64,000 nucleotides of DNA from Ectorhizobium quercum (GTDB lineage Bacteria; Pseudomonadota; Alphaproteobacteria; Rhizobiales; Rhizobiaceae). Position 1 is the stretch's first letter; each line of letters opens with the position of its first letter. Under the pieces are notes generated by a model that was given only the letters and a program-made list of their open reading frames with translations, did not search any database and was not told where the DNA came from. This document shows, piece after piece, positions 9,601 through 17,772 of this stretch. The DNA lies in assembly GCF_026552795.1 (NCBI RefSeq), contig NZ_JANFPI010000006.1, forward strand, positions 281,776-345,775, given 5' to 3'. The position numbers and the translations under genes are program-made.

Positions 9601-9931
9601 CCGATTTGAAGCCAATTCCGAAACGGCCAATCGAATACTCGTCCTTCGTGCTCTCAGCGATGCCGCAAACACCCCGAACGTCCGCTTCGTCGAATGGCTT
9701 GCCAAAATGGGAAAGAGACAGGGCCTCTTTTGTCAGCGAGAATGAAACGCTTCGAGGGCCGCTCCACATGTCACGTTTACCCAGCGCATCTTCGGCATTT
9801 TGCAGCAATTCGAAGATGAAGTGCGTGCGATCATCATACCGGTCAGCAAGTAGCATCGGTCCGATACGGGCGATGTCCGTGCCATACCGTTCTCTATTCT
9901 CAGCACATATGAAGTCGTAGTTCGATGCCAC
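6608..9931 (-). CDS. Sacsin-type GHKL ATPase with C-terminal DUF3883 nuclease-like domain
   Basis: 1107 residues. The N-terminus is a Hsp90/sacsin-like GHKL ATPase: N-box FELLQNAEDA (E41, N45, D48), G1 loop around D81 to GVCGIA, and G2 lid GRFGIGFKSVY (102-112). A long helical middle follows. Residues ~870-940 form a Gly/Ser-rich linker. The C-terminal DUF3883 domain is PD-(D/E)XK-like, with GFDLYELD and RWVEVKS (E1021, K1023). Proteins of this build are found in phage-defence islands, where an ATP-driven sensor coupled to a nuclease is a reasonable guess. It is divergent from the HTH/UvrD/Mod/Res operon across 135 bp. Length and motifs look complete. Confidence 0.85.
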   Translation of the reverse strand: MASNYDFICAENRERYGTDIARIGPMLLADRYDDRTHFIFELLQNAEDALGKRDMWSGPRSVSFSLTKEALSLSHFGKPFDEADVRGVCGIAESTKDEYSIGRFGIGFKSVYTFTDRPEIHSGSDDFVIRNYVQPASANRVEREPDETLIILPLKAEDRTAQDEIIDGFKRLGPSALLFLRSIEEIKWGVHDGPSGVYLRSRPGPLGENVHQINLIGEESGQQEVDQDWLVFQREVFSAEGERVGRVELAFALRAAKDRPWQWAVVPVTASPLVVFFPTAFETNLGFLVQGPYRTTPSRDNILRHDPWNKHLIEETAALLVEALRWMRDKSVLDTSALNCLPLDREKFPDGSMFAPLFDAVRKALAEEPLMPRFGDGYVAASRAKLARTQDLRELFSPEQVAQLFGGEVTAWLTSEITQDRTPELRQYVMRELGVTEVTPATIVPRLAREFLEAQSDEWILKLYEFLNGQEAAVRRRLDAVPLIRLVDGTHVPAREHGKPKAFLPSAIETGFPTMRPSVCSTDEARGFLIALGVTEPDPVDDVIWNVLPKYQGDEVDVDDEQYARDIDRIRMAFNTDSKAQREKLLSALRETMFVMVIDAGDGKGYVDKPGNIYLATDRLKQLFDGVPNVMIVDDAYDCLRGEAMRELLEACGALRYPRPVAAPNALSYDERTEVRREAGHEQTSGINDKIDDWVLQGFEELVEVLPKLEPEGRAERTRLIWESLGDLEERRGRGIFDGLYRWSHYGSYKKDFPSAFVRRLNDTVWVPDENGDLQLPSQVIFDTLGWKANPFLLTKIAFKPPIIDQLAKEAGIDRAALDLLRKLGITSVADLTSRLGITEQPSEQESGFQLEPEGQTTSADEADIYQDAKDLYGDDMPDIPAGTYDPDGGDAIGKRGTSSGRSRGNGNADSHSGGGVGRKGAAAADSAGGRGDTTKVSGGPGKRTPGSEGRRPFISYVGSHPSEEESDPDGLDHGMRMEIEGKAINAILLLEPSLRKTAEGNKGFDLYELDATGKPSRWVEVKSMTGSLEDRPVGMSRAQFDFAREKGDAYWLYVVEYVSDVERERILRIQDPVGHARTFTFDHGWVAVAQLHSDYQSSVSNSPANP

Positions 9932-10066
9932 CGCTGCCCCTCACGTAGAACTGCCCCAAAAGCAAGCTGACCCATTCAATCTTGGTTGCCAAGCTTGCTC
10001 AACCTTGCGCTCCCGCGTAATCCTGCGCAACCTAGTGCAATGGGGTGATTCAATGAAGGGCGGCGG

Positions 10067-10285
10067 ATGAGCGACCGGGATGACGAGATCCTGACGGTTG
10101 ATGAGGTTGCCGCGTACCTGAAGGCAGGGAAGCGGACGGTCTACAGGCTGGCTGCCAGCGGGATGATGCCGGCCTTTAAGCTCGGTGGAACGTGGCGTTT
10201 TCGTCGGGCAGACCTGGAGGACTGGATCGAGAGAAAGACCGTGGCAGGCGCGAGGCATCGGAACAAACGGGTGCCTGAATCATGA
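10067..10285 (+). CDS. Small excisionase-type HTH DNA-binding protein
   Basis: 72 residues with one winged HTH of the excisionase/MerR-like class (LTVDEVAAYLKAGKRTVYRL, then LGGTWRFRRADLEDWIER). An AAGGGCGG ribosome site precedes the ATG. It overlaps the UvrD gene by ATGA, so it is the first gene of the rightward operon. Such small HTH proteins often head restriction and defence operons, where they probably regulate or recruit. Being attached to an operon of nucleases argues against a role as a phage excisionase. Not specific enough to name. Confidence 0.75.
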   Translation: MSDRDDEILTVDEVAAYLKAGKRTVYRLAASGMMPAFKLGGTWRFRRADLEDWIERKTVAGARHRNKRVPES

Positions 10286-13200
10286 ACGCGCCCATGTCGT
10301 TGTCCTCGCAAGCGAATCCGCAGCAACTTGAGGCGATCAAGGCGACGCAAGGGCCCGTTCTGATCATCGCCGGTCCGGGTTCCGGGAAGACTTTCACGCT
10401 CGTGGAGCGCATTGTCTTCCTGATCCAGAATGAGGGGGTTGCCCCAGAATCGCTCTTGGTCGTCACCTTTACCGACAAGGCCGCCCGCGAGCTGACCACG
10501 CGCATCTCGAACAGGCTTGCCGAGCTGGACATACAGTTCAACCTCAATGAGATGTACTTGGGGACGTTCCACTCCATTTGCCTTCAGCTGTTGGAGGATT
10601 TCCGTGAGTATACCCGTCTCAAGCGAAGCTTCACGCTCCTCGACCAGTTCGATCAGCAGTATTTTCTCTATCAACGGATCAAGGATTTCCGTGAGCTTGC
10701 AGATTCCCAGTTGGTCATGGGTGACGAGCAAACCGGTCGCTGGGCGCAGTCAGAGCAACTGCTCAAGTGGCTCAACAAGGTAAGCGAAGAGGCGCTGGAC
10801 CCCGCAAATCTCGAGACGGCACCAGACTTGGCGGTTCGTGCGCTCGCCAACTGCTTCCGGAAATACCAGGAGCTGCTTCACGAGAACAACTGCCTCGATT
10901 TCTCGGGCATTCAATACGAGGCCTTGGCGCTTCTTGAAGGCCATCCTGAGGTTCTGGCTGCCTTACGAGCGAAACTCACCCACCTCATGGTCGATGAGTA
11001 CCAGGATACGAACACGATCCAGGAGAAGATCCTCGTGTTGCTCGCTGGCGAGCGGCGCAACCTCTGCGTTGTGGGGGACGACGACCAAGGTCTCTACCGT
11101 TTTCGTGGCGCCACCATCCGCAACATTCTTGAGTTCCCGAAACTCTTCAACGACGGGGAATGCAAACAGGTTTCCCTCACCATCAATTACCGATCACACC
11201 CGGATATCATCCGGTTCTACAATGAATGGATGGAAGGACAGGACTGGTCGGATGGCGACCAGAGCTTCCGCTTTGATAAAGCGATAGTTCCACGCGAGGC
11301 TACGTTCCCCACAGTACCCACGGCAGTGCGGCTGGATGCCAGAGACGCCGCCAACGAGACCGGGAACTGGCATGCCGCGGTCCTGGCCTTTCTTCACGCA
11401 CTTCGGGACTCGGGCAAACTCTCCGATTGGAACCAAATCGCCTTCCTCTTCCGATCCGTGAAAAACGACCGCGTCGTGGCGCTGGCTCGCTTTCTGGAAG
11501 GCCAAGGGGTGCCGGTCTATTCGCCGCGTTCCAATATGTTCTTCGAGCGCGAAGAGATTCGACTGATGATCGGCGCGCTGATCTTCCTGTTCCCTCAGTT
11601 TCCCAAGGTGCGCCAGTGGGCTGAGGGCGTTCATCTCCCAATATGGAACTATTACGATCACGTCTGCTTCAAGCTCTTCACTGACGAGCTGCGGAAACCA
11701 GAGAACGCTCGCATGCTGGATTGGGCAAGGCCTCTGGCCAAGCGTCATGCGGTACTGACGCAGCCGGCTGACTACGCTTTCTCAGGCATCTTCTACCAGC
11801 TCCTTCAGTTTCCGCTGTTCTCACGGTTCCTCGATGAGGACGCGATGCATGGCGTGGACAAAGGGCGCGCCGCGCGCAACCTGGCCACCTTCTCCAAGCT
11901 CCTCACCAAGTTCGAATATCTGCACTATGTGACGGTCTTGAATCCCGAGTATTTGGAACGAGATCTACGCAACCTCTTCAACCAGTTCTTCCGCTTCCTG
12001 CAGGACGGCGGCATCGGCGAGTATGAGGATGAGACAGAGTATGCGCCCAAGGGTTGCGTGTCTTTCCTCACCATTCACCAGTCCAAGGGGCTCGAGTTTC
12101 CGATTGTCGTCTGCGACTCGCTTGAAGCCGTACCGCGAAAGCAGCACACGGCCCTGGACGAACTCCTCGAAGACGGCGGCTATCTGTCCAAGCCGCGATT
12201 CGAGCCGTTGGATCGAATCAAGCACTTCGATTTTCGTCGGCTTTACTACACAGCCTTTTCACGAGCGCAGAACCTACTGGTGCTGGCCGCGCAGCGGCGT
12301 GAGGGGAAGGGCTTGGGCAAGTCTCCATCCAAATACTTCGAGCCGCTCTTCAACGCGCTGCCAAGTTGGCGCGACGTGGATCTCAGCCGGCTGACGTTCG
12401 AGCCGGTGAAAGAAATAAACCTCAAGCGCGAGTATTCCTTCACCTCGCACATCACCCTGTTCGAGAACTGCGCAGAGCAGTACCGCTTCTTCAAGGAGCT
12501 TGAGTTCGCCGCTATCCGCGTCAGTCCGATGCTCTTTGGCACGCTCGTTCACCAGACCATTGAGGACATCCACAAGGCTGTCCTGCGCGGCGAGGAACAC
12601 ACCGTCACGCCGGACGCGATTGAGACCTGGTTCTCCACCAATTACGCCATGCTGTCGAAGAAGGAGCGCGTTTACCTCGCCCCCATCACCCAGGCGGCCG
12701 CGCTTCGACAAGTCATGGGGTACTACGACCGCGAGAAGGGCAATTGGGACCGGATCAAGGAGACCGAGGTCGAGATTTCGCTGGTCAAGGATAGCTACAT
12801 CCTCAAGGGCAATGTGGACCTGATCCGCGGCGAAAACAACACGGTGGAGGTTGTTGACTTCAAGTCCGAGAAAAAGCCGGACATGGAGAAGGATCGCGAC
12901 CGCCTGCGCCAGTACCAGCGCCAGCTCGAGGTTTACGCTCACCTGATCGAGGAGCGAACGGGCCAGAAGGTCAGCCGCATGCACCTCTACTATACCGGCG
13001 AGGAAAGCGGTAACCCGTATGTCACCTTCCCCAAGGACGACCGCGCCATCGGCAAGACGGTGGCGCGCTTCGATGAGATCGTCGGCCGCATCGAATCCGG
13101 GGACTACCGGATCGCCGCACGCCCCGATAGGTTGTGCGAGAACTGTGACATGCGTGCCTATTGCGACACGAAGAACTGGAATTTCAGGAAAGACGAGTGA
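10282..13200 (+). CDS. UvrD/AddA-type DNA helicase with Fe-S PD-(D/E)XK nuclease domain
   Basis: 972 residues. SF1A helicase motifs: Walker A GPGSGKTF (31-38), motif II DEYQDTN (238-244), motif III VVGDDDQGLYRFRGA, motif V TIHQSKGLEFPIVV and motif VI YYTAFSRAQNLL. The C-terminal nuclease has GNVDLI, VVDFKS (D859, K861) and the QLEVYA helix. Cysteines C730, C952, C955 and C961 are spaced like the Fe-S staple of AddB, Dna2 and Cas4 nucleases. One polypeptide thus combines ATP-driven unwinding with DNA cutting. It overlaps both neighbours by a few bases, so expression is coupled to the HTH protein and Mod. The role in defence is inferred; a housekeeping AddAB function is unlikely in this context. 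Confidence 0.85.
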   Translation: MNAPMSLSSQANPQQLEAIKATQGPVLIIAGPGSGKTFTLVERIVFLIQNEGVAPESLLVVTFTDKAARELTTRISNRLAELDIQFNLNEMYLGTFHSICLQLLEDFREYTRLKRSFTLLDQFDQQYFLYQRIKDFRELADSQLVMGDEQTGRWAQSEQLLKWLNKVSEEALDPANLETAPDLAVRALANCFRKYQELLHENNCLDFSGIQYEALALLEGHPEVLAALRAKLTHLMVDEYQDTNTIQEKILVLLAGERRNLCVVGDDDQGLYRFRGATIRNILEFPKLFNDGECKQVSLTINYRSHPDIIRFYNEWMEGQDWSDGDQSFRFDKAIVPREATFPTVPTAVRLDARDAANETGNWHAAVLAFLHALRDSGKLSDWNQIAFLFRSVKNDRVVALARFLEGQGVPVYSPRSNMFFEREEIRLMIGALIFLFPQFPKVRQWAEGVHLPIWNYYDHVCFKLFTDELRKPENARMLDWARPLAKRHAVLTQPADYAFSGIFYQLLQFPLFSRFLDEDAMHGVDKGRAARNLATFSKLLTKFEYLHYVTVLNPEYLERDLRNLFNQFFRFLQDGGIGEYEDETEYAPKGCVSFLTIHQSKGLEFPIVVCDSLEAVPRKQHTALDELLEDGGYLSKPRFEPLDRIKHFDFRRLYYTAFSRAQNLLVLAAQRREGKGLGKSPSKYFEPLFNALPSWRDVDLSRLTFEPVKEINLKREYSFTSHITLFENCAEQYRFFKELEFAAIRVSPMLFGTLVHQTIEDIHKAVLRGEEHTVTPDAIETWFSTNYAMLSKKERVYLAPITQAAALRQVMGYYDREKGNWDRIKETEVEISLVKDSYILKGNVDLIRGENNTVEVVDFKSEKKPDMEKDRDRLRQYQRQLEVYAHLIEERTGQKVSRMHLYYTGEESGNPYVTFPKDDRAIGKTVARFDEIVGRIESGDYRIAARPDRLCENCDMRAYCDTKNWNFRKDE

Positions 13201-15059
13201 TGGACGACGAGAAGATCGGGCAGGAGAAGATGGATCTGGGCGAAGCCGCAGGCGGCATTGCCAGCGTGGAGAAGTACGAGTTCGCGCCGATCAAGGGCTA
13301 TCCGATGCTGAACTGGCGCGGAAAGCGGCCGTTCACATCCACGCAGTTTTATCCGGCCCAACTAAAAGAGATTCATGGGCCAGAGGTCGATGGCTGGCGC
13401 AACAAGATATACTGGGGCGACAACCTTCAGGTTATGAGCCATCTTCTAAAAGAATTTCGCGGCAAAGTTGATCTTATTTACATAGACCCGCCTTTTGACT
13501 CGAAAGCTGACTACAAGAAAAAAATATCCATAAGGGGAAAAGAAACCGAGACCGACAATACAAGCTTTGAAGAGAAGCAATATTCTGACATCTGGAGTAA
13601 TGATGAATATCTCCAGTTTATGTTCGAAAGACTGATTCTGATGAGGGAGCTGCTGAGCGAGCGTGGGGCCATTTACCTACATTGTGACTACAGAAAATCG
13701 CACGAATTGCGTTGTTTGCTCGATGAGGTTTTTGGAAAGGACAACTTCCTAAATTCGCTTGTTTGGATGTTTGGAACAAGAAGCTCTATCAAGACTTCTT
13801 GGAAGCGCAGCCATCATGATATCCACTTCTACAAGAAGAGCCAGAATCCAATTTATAACTGGAACGATGAGATGGTGATCGAGCCCTTGTCGGAGGCGAC
13901 AATCAAAAAGTACCGCCTCGAAGATGAGAATGGGCGATACAGGCTGAACGGACGCTTCATCAAGGGTAGTCCAATTAAGGGCGCGAAAGACGTCGATCCG
14001 AAGTGGGAGAAATCACACCCAGAACTTGTAGTTCGGGATTATATACGGGATGGGAAAGTGGCGAATGACTATTTCTTTATTGATATCGAGAATCAGTCGT
14101 CCGACAATCGAACAGATTACCCCACACAAAAGCCGGAAGAGCTTTTGTACAAGCTGATCTCCGCTTCAACGCGACCAGGCGACATCGTGTTCGATTGCTT
14201 CATGGGGTCTGGCACAGCTCAAGCTGTTGCCATGAAGCTCGGCCGACGCTTTTTGGGGGCGGATATCAATCTCGGCTCCATTCAAACGACGACACAACGG
14301 TTAACAAAAGTCTCGGATCGTATGAGCCAGGAGCTCCCCGAGCCGGACCTACCGAAGTACTGCGGCTTTGAGATACTGAACGTCAACCATTATGACGTTT
14401 TCAGGAATCCGACCCAAGCCAAGGACCTCCTGCTCGAAGCTCTCGAGGTTCAGCCTCTCGAACTGAGCACCATCTTCGATGGCGAAAAGGACGGCCGCAT
14501 GGTCAAGATCATGCCGGTTAATCGGATCGCCACGCGCGCCGATCTGAACGAGCTGATCGCGGGGTTCGACTACAAGGCATGGGAGCGGCGCCAGTCCGAG
14601 CATCCGAACCGGCCGGTGGAGAAGATCATGCTCGTCTGCATGGGGCATGAGCCGGACCTTGCGGCCCAGCTCAAGCTGGCGGCGGCACCTTACAAGATCG
14701 ATGTGGAGGTGGTCGACATCCTGCGCGACAAGGCCAATCTTGAGTTCCGGCGCGATTCCGAGGCGAGGGTCGTCATCAACGATGGTGATCTGGTGGTGGA
14801 ACGCTTCTACCCTATGAACCTGCTCCAGAAGCTGTCCATACAGAAGGAGACGGTCGAGGACTGGCGCGAGCTGGTCGAGAGCATCCTCATTGACTGGAAT
14901 TACGACGGCGCCGTCCTCCAGCCAACCGTGGTCGACATCCCTGGCAAGACTGACCTCGTGACCGGCCGCTACAAGGTGCCCGCCGACGCCGGGACTATCC
15001 GAGTGAAGATCACCGACCTCCTCTCCGAGTCTTGGGAAGGGAGCGTGCCTAATGGCTAA
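13200..15059 (+). CDS. Type III restriction-modification methyltransferase (Mod), adenine-specific class
   Basis: 619 residues from the ATG at 13200, which overlaps the UvrD stop (TGATG); an in-frame ATG at 13161 lies inside the helicase gene and is less likely. Beta-class order: catalytic motif IV DPPF (96-99) before the target-recognition region, then SAM-binding motif DCFMGSGTA (332-340) and GRRFLGADIN. It should methylate adenine in an asymmetric site and give Res its specificity. The stretch ~13,430-14,330 (catalytic motif, recognition region and SAM motif) is clearly more AT-rich than both ends, suggesting replacement of the core by recombination. It overlaps res by 8 bp. Confidence 0.9.
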   Translation: MDDEKIGQEKMDLGEAAGGIASVEKYEFAPIKGYPMLNWRGKRPFTSTQFYPAQLKEIHGPEVDGWRNKIYWGDNLQVMSHLLKEFRGKVDLIYIDPPFDSKADYKKKISIRGKETETDNTSFEEKQYSDIWSNDEYLQFMFERLILMRELLSERGAIYLHCDYRKSHELRCLLDEVFGKDNFLNSLVWMFGTRSSIKTSWKRSHHDIHFYKKSQNPIYNWNDEMVIEPLSEATIKKYRLEDENGRYRLNGRFIKGSPIKGAKDVDPKWEKSHPELVVRDYIRDGKVANDYFFIDIENQSSDNRTDYPTQKPEELLYKLISASTRPGDIVFDCFMGSGTAQAVAMKLGRRFLGADINLGSIQTTTQRLTKVSDRMSQELPEPDLPKYCGFEILNVNHYDVFRNPTQAKDLLLEALEVQPLELSTIFDGEKDGRMVKIMPVNRIATRADLNELIAGFDYKAWERRQSEHPNRPVEKIMLVCMGHEPDLAAQLKLAAAPYKIDVEVVDILRDKANLEFRRDSEARVVINDGDLVVERFYPMNLLQKLSIQKETVEDWRELVESILIDWNYDGAVLQPTVVDIPGKTDLVTGRYKVPADAGTIRVKITDLLSESWEGSVPNG

Positions 15060-17724
15060 GGCCCCCAAAGCGGTCAGTGCGTCGCTCGACTTCGCCTTCT
15101 TCAACTTCCTCTGGGAGTTCTATCGCGGCAACCGCGGCACCATCCGCTCGCACTACAAGGAGCTGACCCGCAAGTTCCTGGACTTCAACAACCCGGAGAA
15201 GAACCCCAAGGCCTTCCTGCGCCAGCCGCAGTTCGAGGCGCTGGAGATCTACATCTTCCTGAAAGAGTTCATGGATAACGCGAAGGTCGAAGAGATCTTC
15301 AAGGCGTGGTTCGAAAAGTCGGGCCGCTTCGCTGGCCGGAAGGAGGGCGGCATTCTTGGCGAGAACCGCCAGGGTGACCTTCTCGACCGCATGACACAGG
15401 ACCAGTACAAAGCCGTGTTCGCGGCTATGCGGAAAAACTCCCGCGTCTATCCAAACTACATCTTCGCGCTGACCATGGGGACAGGAAAAACGATCCTCAT
15501 GGCAACCTGCATTTTCTACGAATTCCTATTGGGGAACAAATTCGAGAAGGACTCACGCTACTGCCACAACGCGCTCGTGTTCGCACCCGATAAGACTGTC
15601 CTGCAATCGCTGAAGGAGATCGAGTCTTTTGATCTCGCACAGGTAGTGCCGCCTGAGTACGTGAACTTCCTGACCACCCATTTGCGATTCCACTACCTCG
15701 AGGAAGCGGGCACCTCGCTGAGCACGCTGGATCGGTCGCGCTTCAACATCGTGGTGTCCAACACTCAGAAGATCATCCTAAAGCGCCAGCGGAAGGAGAA
15801 GACCCCTGTCGACCAGCTCTTCGGCGCGACCGGCAACACGCTGGGTGCTAACGGTGGGGTCTATGCCGAGGCCTCGGACCTCTACGATTGGGACCAGCCT
15901 GAGGAAGAAGCCGAGCTGACGACCAACCAACGCTTTGAAAAGCTCTGCCGCCTCGAGCAGCTCGGCATCTACGTAGACGAGGCTCACCATGCCTTTGGCA
16001 AGGCGCTGGCTAAGGACATGGGTATCGGCACGAAGGCAACCGACACGAGCCTGCGCACCACAATCGATTTCCTCGCCGCAAACCTGAACAAAGCCGGGAC
16101 CCGTGTCGTGGCTTGCTACAATTACACCGGCACCCCCTACGTCGGGAAAGAGGTTCTGCCCGAGGTGGTTTACGCCTACGGCCTCAAGGAGGCGATCGAC
16201 AAAGGCTTCCTCAAGAAGGTCGACCTTCGCAGCTATCGCAACACACGTAGTGACGAATTTGTAGACATCGCCATCGAGCGCTTCCTCGATGCGACGAACG
16301 GCCTGCGTCCCGAAGGAATGCTACCGAAGCTCGCCTTCTTCGCCGCCACCATCGACGAGCTCACCGGCGATCTGCGTCCGGCCGTCGAGCGCGCCCTGGG
16401 GAAACACGGGATTCCGACATCCCGCATCCTGGTGAACGTCGGCGACGAAAAGCTCACGTTGAACGACGATATCCGCGAATTCAACAGGCTGGACACACCA
16501 GATTCCGAGAAGCAATTCATCCTGTTGGTGAACAAGGGCCGCGAAGGCTGGAACTGTCGCTCGCTATTCGGTGTGGGCCTTTTCCGCGAGCCAAAGTCCA
16601 AGGTGTTCGTTCTCCAGGCCACGATGCGCTGCCTGAGAGCAGTTGGCGAGGCCCAGCACACAGGTCATGTCTTCCTGTCAAACGACAACCTTGAGATCCT
16701 CAACGACGAGCTGCAGCAGAATTTCCGCATAAGCGCCGACGAGCTCCAGAAGGTTTCAAGCGACAAGGAACGTGTTCAGGTTCGCGTCGTAGAGCCTCCG
16801 GTCAAGATCAAACTGGTCCGTGTGCGCAAGCAGTACACAGTCCGAGAAAAAGTGCTCTCCCCTGGCACTTCGTTGGGGCTCGACCGCTCCGACCAGGAGG
16901 CGTGGAACGAGCTTATCGAAAGGTACCGCCTGATTGAAACGCAACAGGAGGGCTTAACAGCCACCGACGCTGCGCGGGCCGTCGCCAGCCGCTCCATCGA
17001 CCTCACCTTGCGCCGTGACAAACGGCAGTTCTCACGCCTTACCCTCGTGGCCGAGATCGCTCGCTATCTTAACTTGCGGCCATCGCAGATCGAAGACTTG
17101 TTGGATACGACCAGAGAAGGCACAGATGAGCTCGTGGAAATCGTAAATGAGTTCAACGAGTTGCTCTATGACGAAATCATTCCGCGCCTCTTCCAGCTCA
17201 TTTTCGATCTCGATGAATCCCAGCAGACAGAAGAACATGAGGTCGAGCTCATCAAGCTACCGCCGAACGGCTACTACGAGGTAACGGCCGCCAAAGACAA
17301 GATCGTGCGCAGTACCGACGTAAAGGCCGAGGAGATCGATAAAAGTTTTCACCTCGACACATACTGCTTCGACTCCAACCCGGAACGAACACTGTTCTGG
17401 GACTTGCTGAGGGAACAGCGAGTAAAGAAGGTCTATTTCACCGGTATGCTCACGCACGGCCAATCCGATTTTTTCATCCAGTACATCGATCCAGACTCCC
17501 ACACCGTGCGCAGCTACTACCCAGACTTTGTGTTCTTGCGTGAAGAACCGGGCGGCGGCGAGAAGTATGTCATTGTGGAAGTCAAGGCCGACAACCAAGT
17601 AGATGACGCCGTCGTTCAAGCAAAAATGGAATTCGCAGAGCAATTGGCCGTCGCCAGTGGGATGGAATACCGTCTCTTGAAAGCAACGGACGCTAATGAG
17701 CGGCGCTATCGGCTGCTAATGTAG
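15052..17724 (+). CDS. Type III restriction enzyme Res subunit (SF2 helicase-nuclease)
   Basis: 890 residues. SF2 motifs: Walker A MGTGKT (142-147), DEAH box YVDEAHHAF (D309), and a helicase motif VI region with ATMRCLRAVG. The C-terminus carries a PD-(D/E)XK core: PDFVF followed by VIVEVKAD (E843, K845). With Mod it should translocate on or scan DNA and cut near paired unmethylated sites. Translationally coupled to mod (8-bp overlap). Length is near the usual ~900-1000 aa. It could equally work with the adjacent nuclease-helicases in a larger complex, which is inference. Confidence 0.88.
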   Translation: MAKAPKAVSASLDFAFFNFLWEFYRGNRGTIRSHYKELTRKFLDFNNPEKNPKAFLRQPQFEALEIYIFLKEFMDNAKVEEIFKAWFEKSGRFAGRKEGGILGENRQGDLLDRMTQDQYKAVFAAMRKNSRVYPNYIFALTMGTGKTILMATCIFYEFLLGNKFEKDSRYCHNALVFAPDKTVLQSLKEIESFDLAQVVPPEYVNFLTTHLRFHYLEEAGTSLSTLDRSRFNIVVSNTQKIILKRQRKEKTPVDQLFGATGNTLGANGGVYAEASDLYDWDQPEEEAELTTNQRFEKLCRLEQLGIYVDEAHHAFGKALAKDMGIGTKATDTSLRTTIDFLAANLNKAGTRVVACYNYTGTPYVGKEVLPEVVYAYGLKEAIDKGFLKKVDLRSYRNTRSDEFVDIAIERFLDATNGLRPEGMLPKLAFFAATIDELTGDLRPAVERALGKHGIPTSRILVNVGDEKLTLNDDIREFNRLDTPDSEKQFILLVNKGREGWNCRSLFGVGLFREPKSKVFVLQATMRCLRAVGEAQHTGHVFLSNDNLEILNDELQQNFRISADELQKVSSDKERVQVRVVEPPVKIKLVRVRKQYTVREKVLSPGTSLGLDRSDQEAWNELIERYRLIETQQEGLTATDAARAVASRSIDLTLRRDKRQFSRLTLVAEIARYLNLRPSQIEDLLDTTREGTDELVEIVNEFNELLYDEIIPRLFQLIFDLDESQQTEEHEVELIKLPPNGYYEVTAAKDKIVRSTDVKAEEIDKSFHLDTYCFDSNPERTLFWDLLREQRVKKVYFTGMLTHGQSDFFIQYIDPDSHTVRSYYPDFVFLREEPGGGEKYVIVEVKADNQVDDAVVQAKMEFAEQLAVASGMEYRLLKATDANERRYRLLM

Positions 17725-17772
17725 TTCTCTTAAGGGGAAAATCAGTTCTAGGAACAAATGAAGCAGATAGCG

